NCBI GenBank assembly: GCA_045577925.1
Contig: JAZNJH010000048.1
Span: 1-48,579 of the forward strand
Direction: 5' to 3'
Source: UBA4717 sp045577925
GTDB lineage: Bacteria; Bacillota; Clostridia; Oscillospirales; CAG-272
DNA length: 48,579 bases
A program made the position numbers and the translations under genes. Position 1 is the stretch's first letter; every line of letters begins with the position of its first letter. The notes under the pieces were generated by a model, which saw nothing but the letters and a program-made list of their open reading frames with translations, did not search any database and had not been told where the DNA came from. Shown here in pieces: positions 25,917 to 34,797 of the stretch.

Positions 25917-26921
25917 ATGATCGAAATAAAGAATCTGTCCAAGAGCTTTCAGGGCTCAGACGGCGAAGTAAATGCGCTAAAAAACGTATCACTTACAATA
26001 AATGACGGTGATATTTACGGAATCATCGGAATGAGCGGTGCGGGTAAAAGCACGCTGGTTCGATGCATCAACATGCTTGAGCGCCCCACAGACGGCAAGG
26101 TGCTTATAAACGGCACGGATATCGGCGCACTCTCAAAGGGCGAGCTTTTGCGCGTGCGCCGTAAGGTAACGATGATATTCCAGGGCTTCAATCTGCTCAT
26201 GCAGAGAACATGCCTTAAAAACATATACTTCCCCCTTGAGCTTGCAGGTGTTGACAAGAAAAGTGCGCGTAAACGCGCGCTTGAGCTTCTTGATATTGTC
26301 GGTCTTCCCGACAAGGCAAACGCATATCCCGCGCAGCTTTCGGGCGGTCAGCAACAGCGTATCGCAATAGCGCGTGCGCTTGCAACAGACCCTGAGATAC
26401 TTCTTTGCGACGAAGCAACGAGCGCTCTTGACCCCAATACCACCCACTCGATACTTTCGCTGATACGCGAGATAAATCAGAGACTTGGTATAACGGTTAT
26501 AGTTATAACCCACCAGATGAGCGTTGTGGAGGAGATATGCAACCGCGTTGCTATCCTTGACGGCGGCGTTGTTGTTGAAGAAGGCCCTGTTGCCGAGGTA
26601 TTTTCAAAGCCAAAGTCAGCGGCGGCAAAAAAGCTCGTTTTTCCTGACGGTGCTGACGAAATAATCGTAGACACAGACGAAAAGAAGCTCAGAGTGGTAT
26701 TCAACGGCGCATATGCAACGCGCACACCTATGATAACGCAGATGGCTCTTGACATTAACATCACCGCCAACATTTTAGCGGCATCGACAAGATGTATCGG
26801 CGACAAGGTATACGGCAATATGCTGCTCGGTGTTCCCGATAACGAAGGCGCAAAGAAAGCGATAAAGTATCTTACAAAAACAGAAGCTGTTTTCGTCGAG
26901 GAGGTAAGCGACAATGTTTGA
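25917..26921 (+). CDS. metN: Methionine ABC transporter ATP-binding protein MetN
   Basis: The 334-residue ATPase has Walker A GMSGAGKS (38-45), Q-loop MIFQGFN, signature LSGGQQQR and Walker B ILLCDEATSALD, followed by the His-loop VITHQM. A C-terminal NIL (ACT-like) domain (about 255-334) normally binds methionine and inhibits transport when cytoplasmic methionine is high. AAGGAAGAG precedes the ATG. Its end overlaps the metI start by 8 bases. It powers methionine uptake with MetI and MetQ. Confidence 0.96.
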   Translation: MIEIKNLSKSFQGSDGEVNALKNVSLTINDGDIYGIIGMSGAGKSTLVRCINMLERPTDGKVLINGTDIGALSKGELLRVRRKVTMIFQGFNLLMQRTCLKNIYFPLELAGVDKKSARKRALELLDIVGLPDKANAYPAQLSGGQQQRIAIARALATDPEILLCDEATSALDPNTTHSILSLIREINQRLGITVIVITHQMSVVEEICNRVAILDGGVVVEEGPVAEVFSKPKSAAAKKLVFPDGADEIIVDTDEKKLRVVFNGAYATRTPMITQMALDINITANILAASTRCIGDKVYGNMLLGVPDNEGAKKAIKYLTKTEAVFVEEVSDNV

Positions 26922-27618
26922 TAAAATATTCTCACAAGCCGCCTTTGACGAAGCTCTTGCGATAATCGTAAACGAATTCCCCATGGCAATATGGGAAACC
27001 TTTTACGTAACGGTGCTCTCAACGGCTTTTGCAATAATCCTCGGGCTTCCGCTCGGCGTTTTGCTTGTGGCAGGCGAAAAGAACGGTGTTCTGCCGCTTC
27101 CTGCCTGGTTTATGCAGATACTCAACGTTGTTATAAATCTGTTGCGTTCAGTTCCTTTTCTGATACTGATGATACTCGTGTTCCCGCTGTCACGCCTTAT
27201 CGTCGGCACGACGGTCGGAACGGTTGCATCAATAGTTCCGCTTGTTATAGCGGCGTTCCCCTTTATCGCAAGACTTGTTGAATCAAGCCTCAGGGAAGTT
27301 AACCCCAACATAATCGAAGCGGCAGAGAGCATGGGCTCAACACCTCTTCAGATAATAACAAAGGTTATGATACCCGAAAGCATACCGTCGCTTATATCAA
27401 ACGCGACTATCGCGATCACTACCATACTCGGTTACAGCGCGATGAGCGGTATAATCGGCGGCGGCGGACTTGGTAAGATAGCGATAAACTACGGCTATTA
27501 CAGATACAAATACCTCGTAATGCTTATCGCAGTAATACTTCTTATTCTTATGGTACAGGTATTCCAGAGCCTTGGTACTTATCTTGCGACCAAGTGTGAT
27601 AAGAGGCTTAAGAAGTAA
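26914..27618 (+). CDS. metI: Methionine ABC transporter permease MetI
   Basis: The 234-residue permease has five or six TM segments and the EAA loop IIEAAESMGSTPLQIITKVMIPESIPS, which docks to MetN. IIGGGGLGKIAINYGYYRY near the C-terminus is typical of MetI. The ATG lies within the end of metN, giving tight co-translation. The length is usual for the family. Confidence 0.95.
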   Translation: MFDKIFSQAAFDEALAIIVNEFPMAIWETFYVTVLSTAFAIILGLPLGVLLVAGEKNGVLPLPAWFMQILNVVINLLRSVPFLILMILVFPLSRLIVGTTVGTVASIVPLVIAAFPFIARLVESSLREVNPNIIEAAESMGSTPLQIITKVMIPESIPSLISNATIAITTILGYSAMSGIIGGGGLGKIAINYGYYRYKYLVMLIAVILLILMVQVFQSLGTYLATKCDKRLKK

Positions 27619-27662
27619 TAAAACCTTTTTACACTACTTCTCATAGATATAATTACAAACTT

Positions 27663-27693
27663 CGGCAGAGATATTGTTTCTCTGCCGATTTTG
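27663..27693 (+). terminator. Terminator-like hairpin after metI
   Basis: Stem CGGCAGAG / CTCTGCCG (27663..27687), then ATTTTG. The U-tract is short, so termination may be partial. Confidence 0.6.
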
Positions 27694-27702
27694 TAGTATA
27701 AT
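27674..27702 (+). promoter_or_regulatory. Promoter of the RAYT gene
   Basis: TTGTTT (27674..27679), a 17-base spacer and TATAAT (27697..27702). It overlaps the preceding hairpin. Confidence 0.55.
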
Positions 27703-27718
27703 AGATTAGGTGATGACA

Positions 27719-28243
27719 ATGGATAAAGAAAGGAAATTTTCAAAAAGAAAGCATCCTCGTCTTGATAACTTTGATTACAGTTCTAATGGTGTATATTTTA
27801 TAACGATTTGTACGCATAACAGACGATGCGTGTTGTCTCGCATCGTAGGGCGGGGGCTTGCTCCCGCCGAAATAAACAACATAGAATATACTTCATTTGG
27901 ACTGATTGCACAGAATCAATTATTATTGCTTGAAAAGCGATATTCTTGCCTTTCGGTGGATAAATATGTAATTATGCCTAATCATATTCATGCAGTTTTA
28001 ATTCTGAAAGGGGAAACGGCGGGAGCAAGCCCCCGCCCTACGATTATGGATATCATTTGTGCTTATAAATCATTAACAACAAGAGAATGTAAAAAGACAG
28101 GTTTTGTAGACAAATTATTTCAGAGCTCTTTTTACGATCATATTATACGAGGGCAAGAGGATTATGACAAAATTGTAAAGTACATCTGCGAAAACCCTAT
28201 GCATTGGTGTTACGATGAATTATATACAGAAGAAGTGTGGTAG
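27719..28243 (+). CDS. REP-associated tyrosine transposase (RAYT, Y1_Tnp)
   Basis: The 174-residue HUH-type single-strand transposase has an N-terminal strand GVYFITICTHNR, HUH motif MPNHIH (His89, His91) and a helix with the probable catalytic tyrosine (SSFYDHIIRGQEDYDKIVKYICENP, Tyr139 the best candidate). RAYTs cut and join GTAG-hairpin REP sequences. Two perfect inverted REP copies lie inside this frame, encoding residues 42-51 (IVGRGLAPAE) and 100-108 (TAGASPRPT) on either side of the HUH motif. The AT-rich codon use differs from neighbours and suggests transfer. The ATG at 27719 has AGGTGA upstream; GTG 27710 is an alternative. Confidence 0.9.
   Translation: MDKERKFSKRKHPRLDNFDYSSNGVYFITICTHNRRCVLSRIVGRGLAPAEINNIEYTSFGLIAQNQLLLLEKRYSCLSVDKYVIMPNHIHAVLILKGETAGASPRPTIMDIICAYKSLTTRECKKTGFVDKLFQSSFYDHIIRGQEDYDKIVKYICENPMHWCYDELYTEEVW
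27844..27869 (+). repeat. REP element inside the RAYT coding sequence (first)
   Basis: A 26-base element starting CGTAG, then the hairpin GGCGGGGGC-TT-GCTCCCGCC, translated in frame as part of the transposase. It is the exact reverse complement of 28017..28042. Confidence 0.95.
28017..28042 (-). repeat. REP element inside the RAYT coding sequence (second, inverted)
   Basis: The exact inverted copy of 27844..27869, ending CTACG on the plus strand and in frame within the transposase gene. Confidence 0.95.
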
Positions 28244-28298
28244 TTTTCTCGCCGCATTTATAAGACAAAAGCGAAGCTTAGAATAAAAGGAGTTTATT

Positions 28299-28598
28299 AT
28301 GAAAAACAGAGCAAAGATTTTTACGGTTATTAACTATATACTTTCAAGCATTTTTTGGATATTAGGCATTCTCACTTTGTTGTTTAATATTCTGGGACTT
28401 TGGTCTGAGTGGCAGCTTGCAGGTTTTGGATTTATTTTATATCTCCCTGTTCAGATTGCTTCCATGATTCTCACCTTTATTTTTTCCCACATTGAAAACA
28501 ACTCTAAAATGATATTTTTGAATTTTGTTTCATTTGCTATTTCAGCAGGTTTTATCATTCTTACAATATTCGTATCATCAACATGGTTTAGATGGTAA
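28299..28598 (+). CDS. Small membrane protein of unknown function
   Basis: The 99-residue protein has three hydrophobic segments (about 9-30, 40-62 and 70-95) and no recognised motif. AAAGGAGTTTATT precedes the ATG, and a strong bidirectional terminator follows at once. It is AT-rich, like the RAYT upstream, so both may have arrived together. Function is not assignable. Confidence 0.7.
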   Translation: MKNRAKIFTVINYILSSIFWILGILTLLFNILGLWSEWQLAGFGFILYLPVQIASMILTFIFSHIENNSKMIFLNFVSFAISAGFIILTIFVSSTWFRW

Positions 28599-28601
28599 AA
28601 T

Positions 28602-28642
28602 ACCCCCGACACATTTTTAAAGTCTGTCGGGGGGTATTTTTT
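28602..28642. terminator. Bidirectional intrinsic terminator
   Basis: Stem ACCCCCGACA (28602..28611) / TGTCGGGGGGT (28625..28635). TATTTTTT follows on the plus strand and TATTTTA on the minus strand. It serves both convergent small genes. Confidence 0.88.
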
Positions 28643-29025
28643 CACGATATTCTCGTCAGATACTGACAGTATACGTACACGTTCTGTATCTTTTTTGCTT
28701 CAACGCCGTCGTCGGCATATATTACCGGTTGCGTTTCTGACGGCGTTATGTAGAGTTTGAATACGATAGCGTCCTGTCCTATGCGGATATTACGTATGCG
28801 CTTGTATGCAAAATCACGTTTTCTTATCCCGAGATAATCGTACATGACCGTTTCTATCTCGCGGTTTGAAAAGCATTTGAGTATATGCTCATCGTCATAA
28901 GCGTCAAGTATATGCCCTGCATCAGAAAGCGACATATTATAGCATTTGAACGTGCCCTCGTTCAGCACGCTCATCATACTGCCGTTATCGAGAAGCAAAA
29001 GCGGAAGTTCTTTGAATTTATCCAT
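28642..29025 (-). CDS. Hypothetical protein, weakly similar to DUF1874/B116-like
   Basis: The soluble protein has about 127 residues. LLLLDNGSMM at the start, a middle helix region (SNREIETVMYDYLGI) and IGQDAIVFKLYIT near the end loosely recall the DUF1874 (archaeal virus B116 / Bacillus YddF) pattern; this is a weak resemblance only. The ATG at 29025 is chosen over 29049 because AGAGGGTG lies just upstream. A palindromic candidate operator and a long inverted repeat that includes the ribosome site lie upstream (see 29032..29090). Confidence 0.6.
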   Translation of the reverse strand: MDKFKELPLLLLDNGSMMSVLNEGTFKCYNMSLSDAGHILDAYDDEHILKCFSNREIETVMYDYLGIRKRDFAYKRIRNIRIGQDAIVFKLYITPSETQPVIYADDGVEAKKIQNVYVYCQYLTRIS

Positions 29026-29031
29026 AAAAAG

Positions 29032-29090
29032 CACCCTCTTTACAGCCATTATTGTTTAATACAATATATGTAAGACTGTCAAAGAGGGTG
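29032..29090. promoter_or_regulatory. Inverted repeat with promoter and palindrome upstream of 28642..29025
   Basis: CACCCTCTTT (29032..29041) pairs with AAAGAGGGTG (29081..29090), followed on the plus strand by TTTTTT. On the minus strand the 29032 arm contains the gene's ribosome site. TTGACA (29077..29082) is a possible -35 with TATTAA 15 bases on. The palindrome ATTGT-TTAAT-ACAAT (29051..29065) overlaps that -10 and could be an operator. Confidence 0.45.
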
Positions 29091-29112
29091 TTTTTTATTT
29101 GTAACTTGTGCT

Positions 29113-29168
29113 CCGCCGGCTCCCTCCGTCACGGTTTTACCGTGCCACCTCCCTCCCGGAGGGAGGCT
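29113..29168. repeat. Hairpin-rich intergenic repeat (CCGTCA...TGCCA type)
   Basis: CCGTCA, stem CACGG/CCGTG (29130..29144), TGCCA, then the palindrome CCTCCCTCC / GGAGGGAGG (29148..29166). It has the same layout as 69..139. It is the only structure after the minus-strand DUF1015 gene and may act as its terminator. Confidence 0.6.
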
Positions 29169-29215
29169 TTGGTGAGAGAGCGCACCATTGAAAGTGCGTA
29201 CTGTAACCGACAATA

Positions 29216-30487
29216 TTATTTTACAATTTTTCTTGCTTCAAGGTAGTATCTCTTATCGTGCGCTTCTCCCATTGAAAAAGTTTTTCTCGGGAGTGAGCCG
29301 CCAACTATCACGCTCTTGAAAAGCTCGTCCTTGCCCATGCCGTCAAACAAAAATCCGATAGCCTTCTCTTTGTTTGCCAGAGCTTTTGTAGACTCAACGC
29401 CGTGAATATAATCAACGTATCCTGCATTTTCTTTAAGATAATTGTCTATAAAATTCTGAAGTGCGCCAACGGCAAGCTCCTCTTTTGAGTTCTTTATAAT
29501 AACCTTTTCGCTTATTTTTTCGCCTACACATTCTATCTCAAACGAGTTTTCGCCGCCTTTGTTTTCTTCTGCATAGGCTCTCAGGGCGCTCATGACCTTA
29601 TCGGTGTCACATTCAAAAATTACTCTGTATATCGGCTCAAATTCAAGCGCCGCGTCGTGAATATTCACGATTTCAACAAGCGCGTATCTTGCGCTATGAT
29701 CTTTCGCACCCTCACCGAGCTTTTCTTTTATTTCGCCCCAAAGCGCCTTTGCTGTTGCAAGCGAGTGGTTACCGTCGCCAACGGCAAAGAGCATCGGCTT
29801 TTTCTCGTTTGTGTTATACTTTTTATTATACTCGTCGATATTGCAAAGCTTATCAAGCGCCTTTTCTATTTGGGCTTTTGAATATTCGTCAACAAAATAG
29901 CCCTCTACCTCGCCGCCGTTTTGCATAAGGGTAAACGAATACGCCCTCTCAAAGCTTTCCTTTTTCGCGCCAAGCGGCTCGATAACGCTCTTTTCCCTGT
30001 CGTCAATAAGCATCATTACGTGCGGAAGCTCGATTTCTGCGCCGCGCCTTATCTCAACTCTCGGCGGTATGCGCTCAAGTACAGTGCCCTCTGTTGCGCG
30101 GACAAGTGTGTCAGCGCCCTTGTTATAGTCATATTCTTCAAGGTCTATCATGCCAATAAGGCCGTGGCGTACACGTCCGTCAGCAAGCTTTCTTTCAAGA
30201 TAGATCTGTGTATCGGCAAAGCTTTCAAGCACGTTTTCTGTATAGTCCTTCATCGCCATATTTATTTTCGCTATTCTCTCAGCCGTGTCGCCGTCCTCGA
30301 GATATATTTCGGGAAGGGTTACACGAAGCGCCGACGGGTTATCACCGACAATGCTTTCAACCTCGTCCCAATAATCGGGCTCACTTGTATATTGGTCGCA
30401 GGCGATAGTTGCCCACTTATTCATTTTTTCTTTGTCTTCTCTGAATTTCGGCAGAAGTATATCTGCACCATAAAAGCAATTTGCCAT
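29216..30487 (-). CDS. DUF1015 family protein
   Basis: The protein of about 423 residues is recognised by the family segment LLPKF...WATIACDQYTSEPDYW and AVGDGNHSLATAKA, with PSALRVTLPEIYL between them. DUF1015 (SerK-like) members include ADP-dependent serine kinases in archaea; bacterial members are mostly uncharacterised, so substrate and role here are open. The ATG at 30487 has AAGGAG upstream and is preferred to 30517. It is the last gene of the U32-HAD-murI-recG-rarA series. Confidence 0.85.
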   Translation of the reverse strand: MANCFYGADILLPKFREDKEKMNKWATIACDQYTSEPDYWDEVESIVGDNPSALRVTLPEIYLEDGDTAERIAKINMAMKDYTENVLESFADTQIYLERKLADGRVRHGLIGMIDLEEYDYNKGADTLVRATEGTVLERIPPRVEIRRGAEIELPHVMMLIDDREKSVIEPLGAKKESFERAYSFTLMQNGGEVEGYFVDEYSKAQIEKALDKLCNIDEYNKKYNTNEKKPMLFAVGDGNHSLATAKALWGEIKEKLGEGAKDHSARYALVEIVNIHDAALEFEPIYRVIFECDTDKVMSALRAYAEENKGGENSFEIECVGEKISEKVIIKNSKEELAVGALQNFIDNYLKENAGYVDYIHGVESTKALANKEKAIGFLFDGMGKDELFKSVIVGGSLPRKTFSMGEAHDKRYYLEARKIVK

Positions 30488-30558
30488 GTTATTATTCTCC
30501 TTATTTATTTCAATCAAAACGCGCAGCGTTTTGCACCTTACTTATTCACTCTTACCTA

Positions 30559-31788
30559 TCACTTATTTCCTTTTATCTGTTCCCAATATGCCTTTGCCGC
30601 CTGCTCGGTGCGGTTGTCGCCATACTCATAATATGTCTTCCCAACAAGGTCGTCGGGCAGGTAGGTTTGCTTGACATAATGGTTTTTATAATCGTGCGGA
30701 TATTTGTAGCCCTTGAAGAAGGGGCTTTGCAGTATCGTCGGGATCTCCTGCCCCTTGCCTGCGTTTACGTCTTCGCATGCCGCGATGATCGCGTTATGCG
30801 CTGTGTTGGATTTCGGCGCAGTTGCAAGCAGTACAGCCGCGTTTGCAAGCGACAGTCTTGCCTCGGGCATACCAAGCTCACGCGCCGTATCGCAACACGC
30901 TTTCGTCACTACTGCGGCAAGCGGATATGCAAGCCCTATATCCTCGTTTGCTATAACCAAAAGCCTTCTGCACGCGCTTATAATATCGCCGCCCTCTAAA
31001 AGTTTTGCAAGATAAAATACCGCCGCGTCGGGGTCTGAACCGCGTATCGACTTCTGGAGCGCCGAGAGAAGATCGTAATGCACGTCGCCTGCTCGGTCAA
31101 AGTTACCGATATTTCCGTTTGCAAAAAGGCTTACGGTTTCTTTGGTTATCTCGTTTTCTGCAACGTAGTATGCGTTTTCGATAATACCGATCGAGCGGCG
31201 CACGTCGCCTGCTCCGAGTGACGCTATATGTAATAACGTGTCGTCGCTTGCAGTTTTACAAGCCCCCTCTCGCTCGTTCATTATGTCAAGCGCGCGCCTT
31301 AGTCCCTTAGCACACTCGTCGGGTGAAACAGGCTTGAATTCAAAAACTGCCGAGCGCGAAATTATCGCGTTATAAACGTAAAAATAGGGATTTTCTGTTG
31401 TTGATGCTATAAGCGTTATGCGCCCGTCCTCGATAAACTCCAGCAGCGACTGCTGTTGCTTTTTATTGAAATACTGTATCTCGTCAAGGTATAAAAGTAT
31501 TCCCGATGAACCAAGCATCGTTGAGGTTTCGCTTATAATCGCCTTTATATCGGCAAGAGATGCCGTCGTTGCGTTAAGCTCGCGAAGCGTCATGCCCGAT
31601 TTTTCGGCGATTATCTTCGCCGCCGTGGTCTTACCCGTACCGGGCGGGCCGAAAAATATCATATTCGTGATATGCCCCGACTCGACCATTTTCCTCAGCA
31701 CACCGTTTTCGCCGACGAGCTTCTGTTGTCCGATCATATTATCAAAATCGGTGGGGCGTATCAAATCCGCCATTGGTCTGACTGCCAT
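30559..31788 (-). CDS. rarA: Replication-associated recombination protein A (RarA/MgsA)
   Basis: The 409-residue AAA+ ATPase of the clamp-loader clade works at stalled replication forks. It has Walker A FGPPGTGKT, Walker B LYLDEIQ(YF), sensor 1 STTENPYF and a C-terminal tetramerisation domain (NAAVLLATAPKSNTAHNAI, NHYVKQTYLPDDL). The length is normal. AGAGG precedes the ATG, 23 bases after the recG stop. A small AAAACGC/GCGTTTT hairpin (30516..30532) sits between it and DUF1015. Confidence 0.95.
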   Translation of the reverse strand: MAVRPMADLIRPTDFDNMIGQQKLVGENGVLRKMVESGHITNMIFFGPPGTGKTTAAKIIAEKSGMTLRELNATTASLADIKAIISETSTMLGSSGILLYLDEIQYFNKKQQQSLLEFIEDGRITLIASTTENPYFYVYNAIISRSAVFEFKPVSPDECAKGLRRALDIMNEREGACKTASDDTLLHIASLGAGDVRRSIGIIENAYYVAENEITKETVSLFANGNIGNFDRAGDVHYDLLSALQKSIRGSDPDAAVFYLAKLLEGGDIISACRRLLVIANEDIGLAYPLAAVVTKACCDTARELGMPEARLSLANAAVLLATAPKSNTAHNAIIAACEDVNAGKGQEIPTILQSPFFKGYKYPHDYKNHYVKQTYLPDDLVGKTYYEYGDNRTEQAAKAYWEQIKGNK

Positions 31789-31811
31789 ATTATATGATCC
31801 TCTCTAAAAGT

Positions 31812-33983
31812 TTAATTGAGTGTACTTGCACGCGCCGCGTCAAGCTCGCCGAGAGCTTGTCTGAGCCCCGCGTTTTCTGCTTTTTCAAGCTCCGGGTCTG
31901 AGTTTATGACCTCAGACGCCGCTGCGGAAGCATTCATCATAAGGGCGGCGCTTGTATATGCGGCAAGCTTTAACTTTAATTTACCGTGCTGCCTCATTTC
32001 AGCGCTTGTTGATATGAAATCTCCCGGTCCTCTCTGCTTTAAGTCCTCTTCGGCTATTTCATATCCGTTTGTCTTATTTTTCATAACGTCAAGACGCTTT
32101 TTGCTCACTGATCCCGCCTTTGCATCCGAAACAAGCACACAATAGGACTTGTTCTTACCGCGTCCAACGCGCCCTCTTAACTGATGAAGCTGAGAAAGGC
32201 CGAATCTTTCGGCGTTTTCCACTATCATAAGCGTTGCCTCGGGAACGTTTACACCAACTTCAATTACTGTTGTTGATACGAGAATCGGAGTTTCACCGCT
32301 TGCAAACGCGCTCATAGCCGCCTCTTTTTCGCTGTTTTTCATCTTTCCGTGAATATAGCCGACTCCAAGATCCGGGAATATTTTTTCTCTTAAATGCCTT
32401 GCATATTCAAGCGTTGATTTAAGCTCGCTCTTTTCTTCTTTTTCAAGAAGACCGAAGATGTCCTCAAAGTTAAGATCTGCTTCTTCCTCGTCGGATTTAG
32501 CTTCTTCAACCGTGGGGCATACGATGTAAACACGACCGCCAGAATCAACCTGCTTGCGGATAAAGGCGTTAAGCCTCTCTCTGTACGCTTCGTCCACAAC
32601 AAAGGTGTCTACCTTCTGCCGTCCGGGCGGCATTTCATCTATTTGTGATACGTCAAGGTCGCCGTACAGTATAAGCGCAAGAGTTCGCGGTATTGGTGTT
32701 GCGCTCATAACGAGCACGTGCACGCCTTTGGTTTTCTCAGAAAGCGCGGCTCTCTGCCGTACTCCGAAGCGGTGCTGCTCGTCTGTTATAACGAGCCCCG
32801 CCCGTGCAAACTCAACCTTATCGCCGATAAGCGCGTGAGTTCCTATAACGAAATCTATTTCGCCTGATTTTAAGCCGTCAAATATCTTTTTCTTTTCTGA
32901 TGCCTTTGTTGCGCCGATAAGAAGCGCGCAAGTGTAGCCAAGGCGCTCAAACATAGGCGACAGATCGGCAAAATGCTGCCTTGCGAGTATCTCGGTTGGT
33001 GCCATCATAGCCGCCTGATAGCCGTTTTTTATGGCTATATAAGCTCCTGCGGCGGCGCAGACCGTCTTGCCGCTTCCAACGTCGCCCGACACAAGTCTGT
33101 TCATCGGGGTGGGCTTTGACATATCGGTCTGTATAGCCTCACAGACTTTTTTCTGCGCGCATGTTAGCTCGTACGGCAGGCTTTTCAGAAATTCTCCAAG
33201 CTCCGTATCCGCCATAACGGGTGCGTTTTTCTCTTTTTGTGCTTTTTTTGTATACGAAAGCTTTACCGCTAAGAGAAACAATTCTTCAAAGGCAAGCCTG
33301 TCAGATGCAATACGAAGCGCCTCTTCGCTCTCGGGAAAATGTATGTTTTTTATAGCAAACTCTCTTGTTGAAAGCTTGTATTTTTTGCGGATATGCGCGG
33401 GAACAGGGTCTTTCTCTGCCTCGCGTATTTCGCTAACTCCGTCGGTATATTCACCGTAAAGCCCGTCAAGCGCGTATCTCACACAAGTTCTTAAAATCTT
33501 CTGGGTCAGCCCCGTGGCAAGCGGGTATACGGGCAGGATCGGCAAAAGCTTTGCACCCTCGTAACAGGGCTCGCTTTCGGGCGAAGAAAGAGCAAGTCCG
33601 CTCTTTGTCCTCGTCAGCTTTCCGTAAAAGCGGTGAACAGAGCCGCGCGGATAGCTTTTATCGGCATAGGTGCGGTTATAAAATATTATCTCACAGCTTG
33701 CGCTTTCATCAAAGGCTTTGAATTTTGTAAGCGACAGATTTTCTCTTATCTTCACACTTTTTGGGTCTGTGCCGACCGTTAGTATAAGCGACACAGGTGT
33801 ATCAAGAGGCGCATCGGCAAGAGAATATGTATTGCCTCTGTTCTGGTATGCACGGGGGAAATGGTCTATAAGAGCGCCTATATCGGCAATGCCGAGTGAA
33901 GCAAAGCTTTTCTTTCGCACGGTGCTTATCCCGGGTATGCTTTCTATATCCGTTGTGCTTGAAAAAACTTCTCTCTTCTTCAT
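31812..33983 (-). CDS. recG: ATP-dependent DNA helicase RecG
   Basis: The 723-residue superfamily 2 helicase remodels branched DNA and stalled forks. It has an N-terminal wedge/OB domain (about 20-170), Walker A GDVGSGKT, DEQH box (DEQHRFGVRQR), SATPIPRTLAL and the C-terminal helicase motif QLRGRVGRG. GDLDVSQIDEMPPGRQ is diagnostic of RecG. The length is slightly above the typical 680-700. It starts 21 bases after murI. Confidence 0.96.
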   Translation of the reverse strand: MKKREVFSSTTDIESIPGISTVRKKSFASLGIADIGALIDHFPRAYQNRGNTYSLADAPLDTPVSLILTVGTDPKSVKIRENLSLTKFKAFDESASCEIIFYNRTYADKSYPRGSVHRFYGKLTRTKSGLALSSPESEPCYEGAKLLPILPVYPLATGLTQKILRTCVRYALDGLYGEYTDGVSEIREAEKDPVPAHIRKKYKLSTREFAIKNIHFPESEEALRIASDRLAFEELFLLAVKLSYTKKAQKEKNAPVMADTELGEFLKSLPYELTCAQKKVCEAIQTDMSKPTPMNRLVSGDVGSGKTVCAAAGAYIAIKNGYQAAMMAPTEILARQHFADLSPMFERLGYTCALLIGATKASEKKKIFDGLKSGEIDFVIGTHALIGDKVEFARAGLVITDEQHRFGVRQRAALSEKTKGVHVLVMSATPIPRTLALILYGDLDVSQIDEMPPGRQKVDTFVVDEAYRERLNAFIRKQVDSGGRVYIVCPTVEEAKSDEEEADLNFEDIFGLLEKEEKSELKSTLEYARHLREKIFPDLGVGYIHGKMKNSEKEAAMSAFASGETPILVSTTVIEVGVNVPEATLMIVENAERFGLSQLHQLRGRVGRGKNKSYCVLVSDAKAGSVSKKRLDVMKNKTNGYEIAEEDLKQRGPGDFISTSAEMRQHGKLKLKLAAYTSAALMMNASAAASEVINSDPELEKAENAGLRQALGELDAARASTLN

Positions 33984-34004
33984 CTCGTTCCCCCTCTCTC
34001 TTTG

Positions 34005-34787
34005 TTATTTCAGTTCGTTTAAAAGCCTCTTGCAAAGATCTTCTTTGTTGTCACTTTGTTTGGTAAACACGTATTTTATATCATGATTATCCCTCTCGCA
34101 AAGAAGCCCTGCTGCTTCTATTCTGCGCTTTGCCTCTCTTGCCGTACCAGCCGCACCGTCAAGAATGACAACATTATCTCCGAGAAATTTCGAGAGTGCT
34201 TTCTTTACAAACGGGTAATGAGTACAGCCGAGAACCACGGCATCTATCTTTTTATCGCTAATCGGCGCGAAGATATCGCGAACATATGCGTCCACTACCT
34301 CGCCGTCGGTCTGCCCCGACTCGATTATTTCCATAAGCCCCGGGCATGCAAGCGGTATTATCTCCTCGTCGCTTGCAAATCTGTTCATCAGATTTTTGAA
34401 TTTTTCTTCTTTAAGCGTCAGCGGTGTTGCCATAACGACTACTGTCGGATGCTCACATACGAGTGCCGCCGGCTTTATTGCAGGCTCAATTCCGACTATC
34501 GGAAGGCTCGGGTACATCTCCCTCATCACGCGCACCGCCGCGCTCGTTGCGGTATTACACGCAACGACTATCGCTTTCGCTCCCTTGCCAAGCAAGGTCT
34601 CTGTGTTTTCAAGCATTATAGAGAGGACCTCGTCGCGCGTTTTTACTCCGTAGGGCGCGTTCTTTGAGTCGGCAAAATATATGTAGCTCTCACGCGGCAT
34701 AATGCGCAAAAGCTCGGACAAGACCGATATTCCCCCGACTCCCGAATCGATCACGGCAATCGGAGCGCTTTTCTTATCTTTACACAT
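34005..34787 (-). CDS. murI: Glutamate racemase MurI
   Basis: The protein of about 260 residues makes D-glutamate for peptidoglycan. Catalytic cysteines are in VACNTATSAA and LGCTHYPF, and the Asp/Ser motif is VIDSGVGGISVL. The ATG at 34787 has GTGAGG upstream and lies just after the HAD stop; the longer frame from 34808 would overlap the HAD gene. The length agrees with the family. Confidence 0.95.
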   Translation of the reverse strand: MCKDKKSAPIAVIDSGVGGISVLSELLRIMPRESYIYFADSKNAPYGVKTRDEVLSIMLENTETLLGKGAKAIVVACNTATSAAVRVMREMYPSLPIVGIEPAIKPAALVCEHPTVVVMATPLTLKEEKFKNLMNRFASDEEIIPLACPGLMEIIESGQTDGEVVDAYVRDIFAPISDKKIDAVVLGCTHYPFVKKALSKFLGDNVVILDGAAGTAREAKRRIEAAGLLCERDNHDIKYVFTKQSDNKEDLCKRLLNELK

Positions 34788-34797
34788 AATAACCTCA

